Source of the DNA: Azolla pinnata
Lineage: Eukaryota; Streptophyta; Polypodiopsida; Salviniales; Salviniaceae
Direction of reading: 5' to 3'
DNA: 23,399 nt
Assembly: GCA_037176905.1 (NCBI GenBank)
Contig: JBBBWG010009047.1
Location: forward strand, 1 to 23,399
The notes beneath the pieces were generated by a model. That model saw only the letters and a list, made by a program, of their open reading frames with translations, made no database searches and was not told where the DNA came from. Shown piece after piece: positions 11,939-21,435 of this stretch; within the stretch, counting starts at the first letter, position 1, and every line of letters begins with the position of its first letter. The position numbers and the translations under genes are program-made.

Positions 11939-13090
11939 AGCCGTGAATCCTGATGATGGCGATGGCGAGGGCCCAAAATATATACGAAGACAATACGTAC
12001 ATACATAGAGATATACGATTCATGTGGTATACTATGCGTATACGGAGTATAACCGTATGTATGTGTGTAAGCACATGACGTATAAGCATTGATAGTTGCA
12101 TGGATGTATGCCGATCGCGAATCGATATCGACAATCCAGTAGGGTCATTCATATGAGTACTGAACATATCATGTCGGCGCCCGATTCATGTGCTCTGTCT
12201 GCCCTCGATAAAAAAAACAACTCCCTCGGATGCGTTCTCAAGAGTGCATGATCAACTCTTTACTGTACTTTGTTTCTCGAATTCTCGAGTCTGCATCCTT
12301 GTAGAACCACATCGGGTGGCTTGAAAACAACATGCTTTGGCTTGATTGAGCTTATCCAACGTTGCTGCAATACCATTGGGCTATTGACTAAAGTAGACAG
12401 AGGCTTTCGAGCTAGTAGTATGTGGTAGCTTAGACAAACAATATCTACAAGCAAACCCTGAACCCTGCTAGAGCTGCTCTGAGTCAAGAAGGTCATGTTT
12501 TTCGAGGACAGATTGGACGCAGAGGATCGAACACAGGTCAAGCCTCGGACAAAAAGGAGTGCCCTTTTCAGCAAGGTCTCAATAGAATGGCCCACGCAAA
12601 TTCACGACCAGTTGTTGCTCTACTCGAAAACCACACCACGTAATCGCCGGATCGTCTGCCTCGAGTTTGGACGTAAACTTATTTACTCGGCGGCGCTTCT
12701 CCGACTTACATTCTGCATTTCTACTGGCCTCAATCGAATATACGAAATTGCATACGAACCCATTCTTTCAGCATTACGAATGCATGCATGCATGCATTGA
12801 TGAGTGGATGAAGGAATACACGCACGTATGTATGCATGGATGGGTGGATGAGTACATGCATGTATGTATGCGTGCGTGTGTGCATCATGCACTTACACAT
12901 GCATGCATGCATATGCGTGTACGTGTGGTTTATGCATGTATGTGTGCATGTATGTATGTATGCATGCATGTGCGCATGCATGCGTGCGCATGCATGTGCA
13001 CGATGGTGAAAACGCGACCTACAAATTCTGTCTCTGCATGTTCCCTCGTCTCCTCCGAGTCAGGCCTCGACGCTCACCTTCTCCATCGAG
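11939..13090. promoter_or_regulatory. Divergent intergenic spacer between TRO and charged-repeat locus
   Basis: About 1.15 kb separate the minus-strand TRO start from the first plus-strand ORF. The TRO side is rich in TATAC/GTATAC motifs and includes a CGTATACG palindrome and a small ATACGG...CCGTAT hairpin at 12040-12058. The other side is the ATGC-repeat block. Open frames at 12260-12595 (-) and 12495-12800 (+) overlap and lack recognisable domains. Shared or bidirectional promoter activity is inferred from the head-to-head layout only. Confidence 0.4.
12778..13002. repeat. Degenerate ATGC/TGTA tetranucleotide block, Z-DNA-prone
   Basis: Repeats built from TGCA, TGTA and TGCG steps fill the block. 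Three stretches alternate pyrimidine and purine without a break: 12852-12885 (34 bases), 12894-12927 (34 bases) and 12931-13002 (72 bases). Such tracts favour left-handed DNA under supercoiling. All frames read Met/His/Ala/Cys-rich nonsense (MHACMH), so open frames here are by-products. The block ends 89 bases before the hydrophobic ORF and probably lies in its promoter or leader. Confidence 0.85.
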
Positions 13091-13657
13091 ATGTTGGTGG
13101 GCTCCCTCGTTCAGCTCATCCTCGACCTCTCCTTCGCTGCCATGTCCCTCATGCTCGCTGTCGCCATCTTCAGCTTCATCGCATGGATCCTCAGCAGCAT
13201 CGCCTTCCTTAAGAACGCGAAATCTGCGTAAGAACAGGTGTTTTGCCTCGCCTCTTTCCCTGCGAAATCTTGGATTTCTCTTCGCAACTCGTGCTTTTGA
13301 TTCGATGTGTGAATTAGGCTTTTGTGGTGTAATTAGGAGGGTTGTTTTCTTGTTCAAATAGGTATGCTTCTGTGTGAGCTTTGCAAGTTTCCTTTCTGTG
13401 AGATTGGGTTTTAGTTCTGATTATGTGTTTCTGGTGTGCAGTTCAGCCTTTTTCCCTTCATGTTTAAGTTCTCATTTTGCTTTTACGTGTGTAAGGTTTT
13501 ATTGTATATTCGGATATTCTCCTTTTTAGGGATTGAGAGTCTAGGTTATTAGCATCTTTTCTCCGTTCCAGGAATCTAGCTTTTTGTTCAAACTTTGAGA
13601 ACCCCGTTTTTTCTCTGCAGATTATTTCATCTTTGGATGAATATTGAGCATGAATAG
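13091..13657 (+). CDS. Short hydrophobic two-helix ORF (possible uORF or first exon)
   Basis: The ATG at 13091 (GAG before it) opens a frame with strongly C-ending codons that looks coding. It gives two hydrophobic stretches, VGSLVQLILDLSFAAMSLML and VAIFSFIAWILSSIAFL, then KNAKSA. Unspliced it stops at TAA 13229-13231 (46 residues). That stop overlaps a strong 5' splice site, GC|GTAAGA, at 13227/13228. Splicing to the best acceptor, a T-rich tract ending CTGCAG at 13620, replaces the stop and gives 57 residues ending ALFHLWMNIEHE, with TAG at 13655-13657. It then overlaps the next ATG (13650) by eight bases. A weaker acceptor after 13648 (ATTGAG) would instead fuse it in frame to the next ORF. 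An in-frame TGA at 13007 limits upstream extension unless an earlier exon exists. I do not recognise the family. It may be a membrane-inserted peptide, a uORF or the true N-terminus. Confidence 0.5.
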
Positions 13658-13787
13658 AGTTTTCAAGGCAACAAAGAGGAGATATTTAATTGGAAAACAA
13701 GAAGAAGAGAGTGTTCTAATTGTTGATCTCACAAAACCTCATGATAATGATGAATCCGAGAAGGAGAAAAAACTTACAGATAATTGA
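13650..13787 (+). CDS. 45-residue charged ORF directly before the repeat ORF, same frame
   Basis: The ATG at 13650 encodes MNRVFKATKRRYLIGKQ followed by a Glu/Ser/Asp/Lys-rich tail ending KKLTDN. It stops at TGA 13785-13787, and the next codon is the ATG of the main repeat ORF in the same frame. Its tail resembles the composition and spacing of the downstream repeats, so it reads as an upstream part of the same protein cut by one stop. In its frame a TGA at 13638 lies upstream within the same putative exon. Options are a nonsense mutation or error, stop readthrough, or reinitiation at 13788. Confidence 0.45.
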   Translation: MNRVFKATKRRYLIGKQEEESVLIVDLTKPHDNDESEKEKKLTDN

Positions 13788-15935
13788 ATGCGAAAAGATG
13801 ATACGTTAGAAAGATGTGATTACGTTTGTGAGACGGAGAAAGAACTTGAAATTAATCACATGTTAAAAGATGGTGTTGTAGAAAGATGCAACAATATTAC
13901 CGAGGAGAAGAAAGAAGAGGATCTCACAACAGCCCTTGATGATGAAGACTTAGAGGATAAGAAGCATACGAAAATTCAGAAGTTGAATGATGGAATGCTA
14001 GAAAGATGCAATGATACAAAAGGTCCACTGAATAAACAGATTGATGAAAAGATGCTCCATGGTGAGTTAAAGGAAGGTAGTGTATTACAAAGCTGTGATG
14101 ATATTGGTATGTTACGTGTGCACGATGGTTTGGGAGCTAAACTGATGTATGATGATAGGTTGGGGAAAAAAAGGAAGAGATGTGAAAAACGTAGAAAGTC
14201 TAAAAATGATGATCTGCTGGAAACATGTGATGCCGCTGTTGTTAAGGCACATGAGAAGGAAAGCTTAAAAGTTGAAAGAACAGAATGTAATGATGATCGG
14301 CTGGAAACATGTGATGCCGCTGTTGTTAAGACACATGAGAAGGAAAGCTTAAAAGTTGAAAGAACAGAATGTAATGGGTCAGAAAAGGAGACAATACATG
14401 CAGTGTATAGAGTCGATAAGACATACGATGTGTTAGAAAAATGTGATGATGTGAAGTTAAGAGACAAGGAAGAGACACAGGTTGTTCAAACCAAGGATGG
14501 TGGGCAAGAGGATAAACAGACCAAAGAGATATGCACAAGGCATAAAGAGTTGATGGAAGATGGTGAATTAGACAGATGCAATGCTATTGTGGTGCCATAT
14601 AAGCAGGATGTTCTGAGAGCTAAACCAGTGGATGATGATGGGTTAGCGATGAAAACGAACAGACTTTCAAAACATAGAAAGTGTGAGAAAGCTGATATGC
14701 TACCAAGCTGCGATTATGTGCTTAAAACTCACAAGAAGGAATATGAAACAACAGAAGATAATGGGTCAGAGAAGGAGACAGTGCATACCGTATATAGAAT
14801 GCCTAGGGCATATGATGCATTAGAAAGATATGATGACATTGTAGGAAAAGATAAGGAAGGCTCTCAACAGGATGAAGCAACCAAGGAGAAGATGTATGAG
14901 AAGCATAAAGAATTGATGGGACACGGTGCATTAGAAAGCTCTGATGATATTGTTAAGTCACATGAGAAGAAAGGTTTGAAAGCTAAACGGATGGGTGATG
15001 ATGGGTTAGAGAAGAAAATGAAGAGAAGTTCGAAAAGGAGAAAGACCAAGAAAGATGATATGTTCGAAAGATCTGATGAAATTGCTAGGTCACACGAGGA
15101 GATGGATCAAAAAGACAACATAGCAGATGAAAATGAGTCTGAAACAGAGGAACTGCATGCAGTAAATACAGCAACTAAGAAACATGGTGCATTAAAAAGA
15201 GGTGATGATGTTGAACCAAAACACAATGGAGCTTCAGGAAAAATTGATCTTGATTGGCCTGGGTCCCTCTCAGATTCACAACTGGTTTGCTTTTCGCTCT
15301 TTACTTGGTTTAACATCATCAAATAACTGAATAATGAGGATCTTTGTATGCAATGCTTAATCTTTTCAGCAGTATGGTTTCTTCATTTCTGTGCATCAAG
15401 CTTCAAAGTGGATTAGGAATAGTGTGAACTTGAAGATATGATGCCACTTTTAAACGACGGATGCCTATAGAATGAAGAAACAACGGCATTATTGTCATGC
15501 CTTCAAAAGTGGATTTAGGGTGGTCTAGGGGAAGCATCTAGGAAACTTTTTTAAACCAGGGATGTAGAGGCTTCTTTAGCAGTGTTAATGATTTTGCTCA
15601 TCCTAGCAGGATACTTAAAATCTACTTTCCCTGGTGTAGGATGTATTAGTGAGCATTAAGAAGCTGGCAGCAGAACACAGTTTAAATGCTGGTTCTAAAT
15701 GGGAAAACCTGCTTTCACCCTCTGCATTGCGAGCGATAGGTTTGGATGCCTTCATATATGTCGCAATCTAATTTGGGCTCTATTCTACCATCACCTAAAT
15801 GCTTTTCTTTTCTTTTTTGTATATTTAGGAATTTTGTTGGACGAGCTGGCCAAAGATCGTGTGCGAAGTCTTCTCTGTGCTCATAAATCAACTGGACGAG
15901 CTAGTGAAGGACCGTCACAACAGACAATGCAATGA
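13788..15935 (+). CDS. Charged Cys-motif repeat protein, unknown function
   Basis: Three exons (13788-15284, 15640-15739, 15829-15935) are joined by GT-AG introns of 355 and 89 bases with matching phases (0 and 1). The product is 567 residues. Residues 1-485 hold 13 degenerate units centred on [LV]-E-[RTK]-C-[DN]-[DA]. Cys sits at 10, 34, 74, 103, 147, 175, 219, 264 and 308. In the last four units that position is Tyr348, Ser385, Ser429 and Gly472. Between motifs lie Lys/Glu-rich spacers (KSHEKKGLKAKR, GSEKETVHTVYR, KHKELM) and basic clusters such as KKRKRCEKRRKSK that suggest nuclear entry. Residues 488-549 are different: DWPGSLSDSQL, then a compact helical region with KWENLLSPSALRAIG and LLDELAKDRVRSLL, probably the conserved functional part. 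I do not recognise the family. The unspliced reading ends at 15326 and would lose this region. The gene diverges from TRO and converges on SOD. Its true N-terminus is unresolved. Confidence 0.78.
14205..14372 (+). repeat. Recent 84-bp tandem duplication in the repeat ORF
   Basis: Units 14205-14288 and 14289-14372 are nearly identical. I see only about two differences (CTG/CGG and GCA/ACA codons). The period is 28 codons, so frame is kept. It contributes the LETCDAAVVKxHEKESLKVE unit twice and is much younger than the other diverged units. Confidence 0.93.
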
Positions 15936-17311
15936 AGAGTCGTTTTATTTTAGCACTCTGAATTGGTTATTTATTCAAACCCAATATTTCCTTGCCAATC
16001 TGTTCATAGTTGAGAGTATTACTTCATTCCAGTTTGTGCAGATTTGTTTTTGAACATATCATCCAATGATTTAGAGCATCCATGTATGTTTTATCATGTA
16101 ACGCCCTCTGAATTTTTGCTATAGAGGCACACGTGATTTTCATTTTTGACTCTTGGGTGAACTCGGCTTGTTAATATGTAGAGAGTCCACCATTCAAGGG
16201 TGATGATAGGTTCTATAAGATAATGTGGCAGATTCTGAAAACACATGGCCCTTTCTGTGCTTCTATTTTCCATGACCAACAGGAAGAGTTGCTTCGTGCG
16301 TTACAATACACTGCAGGTTACTTCATCTAAAACACAGGAGCATCGTGGATTGGCATGTTTTCTGCAGGCAACACCACCCCAATAATATGGAAACATCCCT
16401 TGGTAAGGATGATGACCAAAGAGAAATAATGTGATAACAAGAATCCCCAAAAGTCTTTATATCAGCTTGTTACGGTATAATAAACTGAAGATCTTGGAGC
16501 AATATTCCCAATGAAAAATGTGCTTTGGTTTCCACTGTTTCATGCTTCTAAATGAATAATAAAGGCTTCTAACTACTCAATCCTGTTCTAGAACTCCTCA
16601 ATACTTAATGCGCCTAGAGCAAAAATGCCTACCCATTTGAATAGTGGAAATAAATGTCTGCGCTACTCTAGTTTCTAATCCATGATGCATTGAATCAAAT
16701 CAATCAGGAGTTTCCTTTGAGATCACAACTTTGCTGTTGTTACGATTAAGACAAGTGTCTTTTCCATGCAAGCTTAGACACGGAAATGTGGTAAAATGTT
16801 GGACAAATGGAAAAAGATAAATGGATCCAGTGACTTGAAATATGTGGCTAGTATTGGAATCTATCCTTCCCTGATTACAAACTCCACATTGCCAATGTCA
16901 TAAAAAAATAGGTTTATGATTTAAAATGGACCAGAGATGAAGTGACAAGGAACATAATACTCTAAAAAACAGATCGAGGCATTGTCCCTAAATATTACGA
17001 TTGCTTGATCAACACAGTAACACCTCAATAGATAGAAATGGGCAGGCCATCTTGCATTCATATAGCGCAAGACTGGTTGTCTAATTTCTCCGTATATGGC
17101 AAAGATTTTCAGACCGAGTTATACATTCGCTTGACCAAAACCATGCTAAATTTGAGCCATGTGAATATTGCTTTCATCATTAACAATATTTTCCACAATA
17201 ATTCACATAATTATTCAAATGGTGGGATTCGATTCATTCTGAGAAAGGATCATTCACTTTCCCATCATTAAAATTAGCAAGTGCAGTAACACTTGACATT
17301 AGTAATATGGT
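15936..17311. other. Convergent spacer between repeat gene and SOD
   Basis: About 1.4 kb of AT-rich DNA must contain the 3' ends of both neighbours. I see no supported gene. A 34-base exon-like piece at 16283-16316 (EELLRALQYTA between AG and GT) has no partner exons. Confidence 0.55.
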
Positions 17312-19304
17312 CTATGCTGCAGATTGGATGCCAATAACACCTATGCAAATAAAGACAAAGGCACCGGATAAGAGATAGTTACAAGAATTCAAACTATATG
17401 TATGACCAAGAGAAATATACAATAGCACATCCACTCCTTATCCGAAGTACTCACCACATGCAAGGCGACCGCCTGCATTTCCTGTAGTCTTACTCAGTTC
17501 ATGGCCACCTGCAACGACCAACAATAATCCGACAAGATGAGCACACTTTTGTGAAAGATATTGCTTGCATCTTCTCATGAAATACGTAGATTCTAAACAC
17601 TGATCACACTTTGTGACGCTTGCCTCCTACATATTGCTGAACTCTTCATGTTTGCTTGGTTGAATTCATTTCTCTAGGAGAAGTTACAAGGGATGAATCA
17701 TAATTATCTAAATAGATGCACGTGCATGCAGTGAAACTATAAGGTAGTAAGGAAAGACTCTCAAAAATGTTAGAGAACTTGAAACATTGAGACATTGAAT
17801 AGGATTCAAACCTTTGCCAAGGTCATCTGGGTCCGCATGAACAACTACTGCTCGACCAATGATGGAATTGACGCCTAACAAAGGGATCTAGGAAGAAACC
17901 CACATAAACTAGTTAGCTATTTAATGGATTACAAGGTACAGAAATTGAATTTTCTTCTAATCATCGAAAATCTAGAATACAAAAGCAGATGGTAAGTACC
18001 TGAGTATCAGTGATCATAACCTCAGCAATCCCTATGCATACAAGATCCCAACGAGAGTTATAATATTTCTCTCACGAAACTAAAATCTAATTTCTGCTTA
18101 CTTTCCTTGGATTGAATGCTCAATTGCCATCATTAGATTCCCACTAGATTAATCTAGTTTCAGAGCGCAAATCCTTTGGGTAGACAAAATGTACAACCCA
18201 CTTGTTAGAGATATACAACCCTAAAAGCATTAAAGCAATTCTAATAACCTTAATGATTCTAGAGATATTTTTTAGTAAGTATTGATAACTATACTTTCCC
18301 CCTCATATGCATGCTAAGAGAAAATTTACCATCTTCTCCAACAATAACATTTCCAAGATCTCCAGCATGCCTCTCATTATCCTCTGGTCCTCCATGTGCT
18401 TTACCATTAGGATTGAAGTGTCCACCTGCCAGATTCAATACGCCGTCTATATAAGCACATTGCATGCGTAAAAGGAAAAGAACATGGAGCTCACAGATCG
18501 AATCATAAGAAAATGACCTATCGCATCAGTTCATCGAATTTGTTAAAATATAAATCTAAAAGAATAACAATCTAGGGCAATGAAAAATTCAAGGTAAAGC
18601 CCATTTTAAAATCGGTTACCTGTGGAAAGACAACCATTGGTAGTGTCACCAAGAGCGTGGATATGGAATCCATGGAGACCAGGCCGTAAACCAGATAACT
18701 TCCCTGTAACCACTGTCACACCTGGTGACGGATGAAGTCGTTATTTATAAGCAACCAAGGCCGGGACATTTGTATACAATTAGACCACAAAAACGGTAAG
18801 TAGAATGGATCTATTTGAACATTTCTTTCGTTCCGTTCCTCACAAAAACACCTCAACGCGTGCGACATGTCCGTAAATTGTATCTTGAAAACCTAATCAC
18901 CCATACGAAGGCTACGGTTTTTTTCCCCATAAGTTAGAATGATATATAGATACCAGTAAGGATTTACAGATGCGCTGCAGACGTAGTAGGGGTTCCAGAG
19001 CTCATGGGGGCAAATTCCAGTATGGAAAAAAAAAATGGAAAGAAAAACAAACGTTTTCCGTACTCAGAAATGCCACTGCTTCAAGCAGAATTGCTTCATC
19101 AGTGGAGGAGGAGGAGGATTGATGATCGATGATTGAATGATCGATGATTGAATGATCGATGATCGATGATTGATGAAGAGACGACGAAACAGAAGGAGAG
19201 AAGATTCAAGAGGATTGACCTGGGCTCTCCTGGATGAAGTGCACGACGCCAGAGACGTTGCTGGAGGTAGAGCCGGAGAGAACGGCGACGGCCTTGATCG
19301 CCAT
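17312..19304 (-). CDS. Cu/Zn superoxide dismutase, cytosolic type
   Basis: Seven minus-strand exons: 19304-19220, 18721-18620, 18425-18330, 18031-18000, 17887-17812, 17508-17455 and a 29-base last exon 17340-17312. All introns are GT-AG and phases match. The product is 157 residues and converts superoxide to hydrogen peroxide and oxygen. Copper ligands are His48, His50, His65 and His122. Zinc ligands are His65, His73, His82 and Asp85. The structural disulphide is Cys59-Cys148 and the active-site Arg is Arg145. Signatures include [40 protein letters not shown] and [10 protein letters not shown]. The ATG has an excellent context (CACCATGGCG) and matches the usual cytosolic start. No transit peptide is obvious and the C-terminus (GIQSAA) is not a classical peroxisomal signal. 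STGGHFNP replaces the usual STGPHFNP. Stopping at the open frame after the sixth exon would end in ACGEYFG and miss the conserved tail. Confidence 0.97.
19118..19173. repeat. GATGATCGATGATTGAAT tandem repeat in SOD intron 1
   Basis: About three units of an 18-base repeat (degenerate in GATGATC/GATTGA) lie in the first SOD intron, close to its 5' splice site. This simple repeat is probably length-variable. Confidence 0.85.
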
Positions 19305-19625
19305 GGTGCACAGAAAAAATGGAAGGCTTCGAGACAACTGCGTATAGATAGAGAGAGAGGGAGAGAGGGAGGGGGGATAGGGAAAAAGAGGCGATGGCAG
19401 GATTCGAACTCGGGTGGGATGAGCGAGATGGAGTTTTCTTTTCATTACACAAGAAAAAAAACTAAGAAAGAGCAGAAGAAAGCGGTTCGGAGAATCGGGG
19501 ACTTTCGTCGGAGAATTCCCCATGAGTTGCATTCGACACCGCCCGAGTCCATTTCGAGCACTCTGTCTCAGTTCTCGAAGCCTGCGTCGATAGCTTTCTA
19601 TCGACTCCCCGCATGTTGGCATTTT
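19305..19625 (-). promoter_or_regulatory. SOD 5' leader and proximal promoter, CT-rich
   Basis: Read on the minus strand, a CT-rich tract (19340-19380 on plus: GAGAGAGGGAGAGAGGGAGG) precedes the SOD start, typical of plant leaders. The SOD frame stays open upstream to an ATG at 19622, which would add 106 residues rich in Ser, Arg and Pro. I treat this as untranslated, because family alignment supports the 19304 start and the extension is low-complexity. Confidence 0.5.
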
Positions 19626-20213
19626 CTGCCGCTGCTGCCCGTTTTGGCTTGCTGGAAAGGCAAGGGCTCGCAGTGAGGGATCTGTCGGTTTCGCTTCCCA
19701 TGCTCTTGATTGTCACAGCCGAAACTCGTCGAACAATGCCGGGATTCGAAAGATAAGAAAGATGCCGAGAAGAAGATGATACGGGCGTTTCTGCCACTGC
19801 CACCATTTGCTTGCTGGAAAGGGGCTCAAGAGATCTGCCGATTTCGCAACGGTCGAAACTCGTAGAACAATGCTGGATTCAAAAGACAAGAAGATGACAA
19901 GGAGATGACCGTGGCATTTCCGCCGCCACTGCCCGTTTGCTTGCTGGGAAGGGGCTCGCAAAGAGATCTGTCGGTTTCGCTTCCATGCTCTTGATTGTCA
20001 CAGCTGAAATTCGTAGAACAATGCCGAGATTCGAAAGCTAAGAAGATGCCAAGAAGATGATAAGGACATTTCTGTCACTGCCCATTTGCTTGCTGGAAAG
20101 GGGGCTCAAGAGATCTGTCGATTTCGCCTTCCATCCTTTGATTGTCATAGCCGAAACTCGTAAAACAATGCGAGGTTCAAAAGACAAGAGAATGACAAGG
20201 AGATGACAAGAAC
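19626..20213. repeat. Four-copy diverged tandem repeat upstream of SOD
   Basis: Each copy begins with a TTTCTGCC/CACTGCCC segment, then GCTTGCTGG at 19647, 19809, 19939 and 20088 (spacings 162, 130 and 149). It continues through AAGGGGCTC, AGATCTGTCGGTTTCGC, CTTGATTGTCA, GAAACTCGTAGAACAATGC and AGAAGATGACAAGGAGATGA. Indels account for the length differences; copy 2 lacks the CTTGATTGTCA piece. It lies 0.3-0.9 kb upstream of the SOD start, so it may have supplied regulatory sites, or it may be a minisatellite. Confidence 0.9.
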
Positions 20214-21365
20214 AAACAAGATACGTATTACGAACAAGAAGATAAGATATTTGTTACCAGGAGACTTGAATTAGAAGAGCACCGAATATTAGCATTCATC
20301 CATTTATATTAATATAGGCTCCATAGCATGCTCGCCATGTCCTCGTGACATATATAGTATTCTAAGGGATGCATCAACTTGAATTCTAATACATCGACTT
20401 ACGTTTATGAAATTAACATGTTTGGCGTCGATCGGACTAAACTGGATTCCTTATGAACACCCTTGAAGAAGATAGCATTGCCCACAGTATACATACAGGT
20501 ATGCATGTGCCATCGGTCGAACCTCGATTCGAGCACTACCCATAGTATATGTTGTTAGGCTAATGTGAACGTAGCCTCGAGCTCTTGATCTTTTACTTGG
20601 GCACTGATACGCGCGCATTCGCGCGAGAATGGAGAATTGAAGTCCAAGAGAATGGGAGCTTCTAGCTCATAAATGACATGGAGAAAAAACATTTGGTACT
20701 TTCCAAGGCCTCCACTCCACTCCACATCCAGATCCAAATCCAAATCCAAAACCAAAAGGAGCACACTCTTCTATGGAAAGTGTTGGGTCTATCAAGACAC
20801 CGTCGAAGTTTGGCCTAACAAGACTCTTCTGTTTTGTGTTGTTTTGTGCTTTTTCTTTTTACCTGTGACAAATACACATCCATGTACTCGCATTTCGGCG
20901 GTACTCCCGTTGGCAGCAATTCGGCGACAACGCATTCAATGAAGAAAGGGCGAGGAAATGCACAAAGTATGCGAAGGAAGGATTAGGAAGGACGAACGGA
21001 ATGCCTGAAGGGATCCACAGTTAGCGTTCACAGCTACACACTGTATCGTGACAGTTAGGGGTTAAAATGATTTCAGGCTTCCAGGTTCAGGGTCTTAAGA
21101 ACAGGACCTTGTCGTTTATCATGAGCGAAAGGATGCAAATCATTGCCACAGAAAATCTTGCGTACGACAGGCAGACAGACAGACAAACAGTCGATTTACT
21201 CGGAACAAGGAACTTAGATCAGGTACCTCCTGCCCGCCGCGGGCACAACGATAATTACTGCGCTCTCCTTAAATGAGCAGTAAATGCGGTTGGGTAATTG
21301 TTGGTACGTTGTGCCGTGCGCATCACTTTCTCGGGCAATTCTCTCTTGCATAGGTTCAATGTGTT

Positions 21366-21435
21366 CGGGGTTCAGGGTTCAAGGTTCAGGGTTTAGGGTT
21401 TAGGGTTTAGGGTTTATGATTCACGGTTTAGGGTT
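21366..21435 (+). repeat. Interstitial telomere-type repeats (TTTAGGG), cluster 1
   Basis: About four perfect TTTAGGG units at 21388-21415 are flanked by degenerate GGTTCAGGG, GGTTCAAGG and GGTTTAGGG units. This is the canonical plant telomere motif at an internal site, possibly from repair of a break or acting as telo-box-like elements. Confidence 0.9.

Noticed and set aside
12667-13361. Several long frames of Met/His/Ala/Cys residues on both strands
   Set aside because: They are translations of the ATGC tetranucleotide block; every frame is open because the repeat lacks stops.
13976-14467. 163-codon antisense frame under the repeat ORF
   Set aside because: Shadow of the Lys/Glu-rich repeats, which read as Ser/Leu/Phe on the other strand.
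16283-16316. Exon-like EELLRALQYTA flanked by AG and GT
   Set aside because: Too short, downstream of a clear stop, and no phase-compatible partner identified.
19400-19411. GGATTCGAACTC, B-box-like on the minus strand with CCATCGCC after it
   Set aside because: No matching acceptor-stem 5' half at the right distance, and it lies in the SOD leader.
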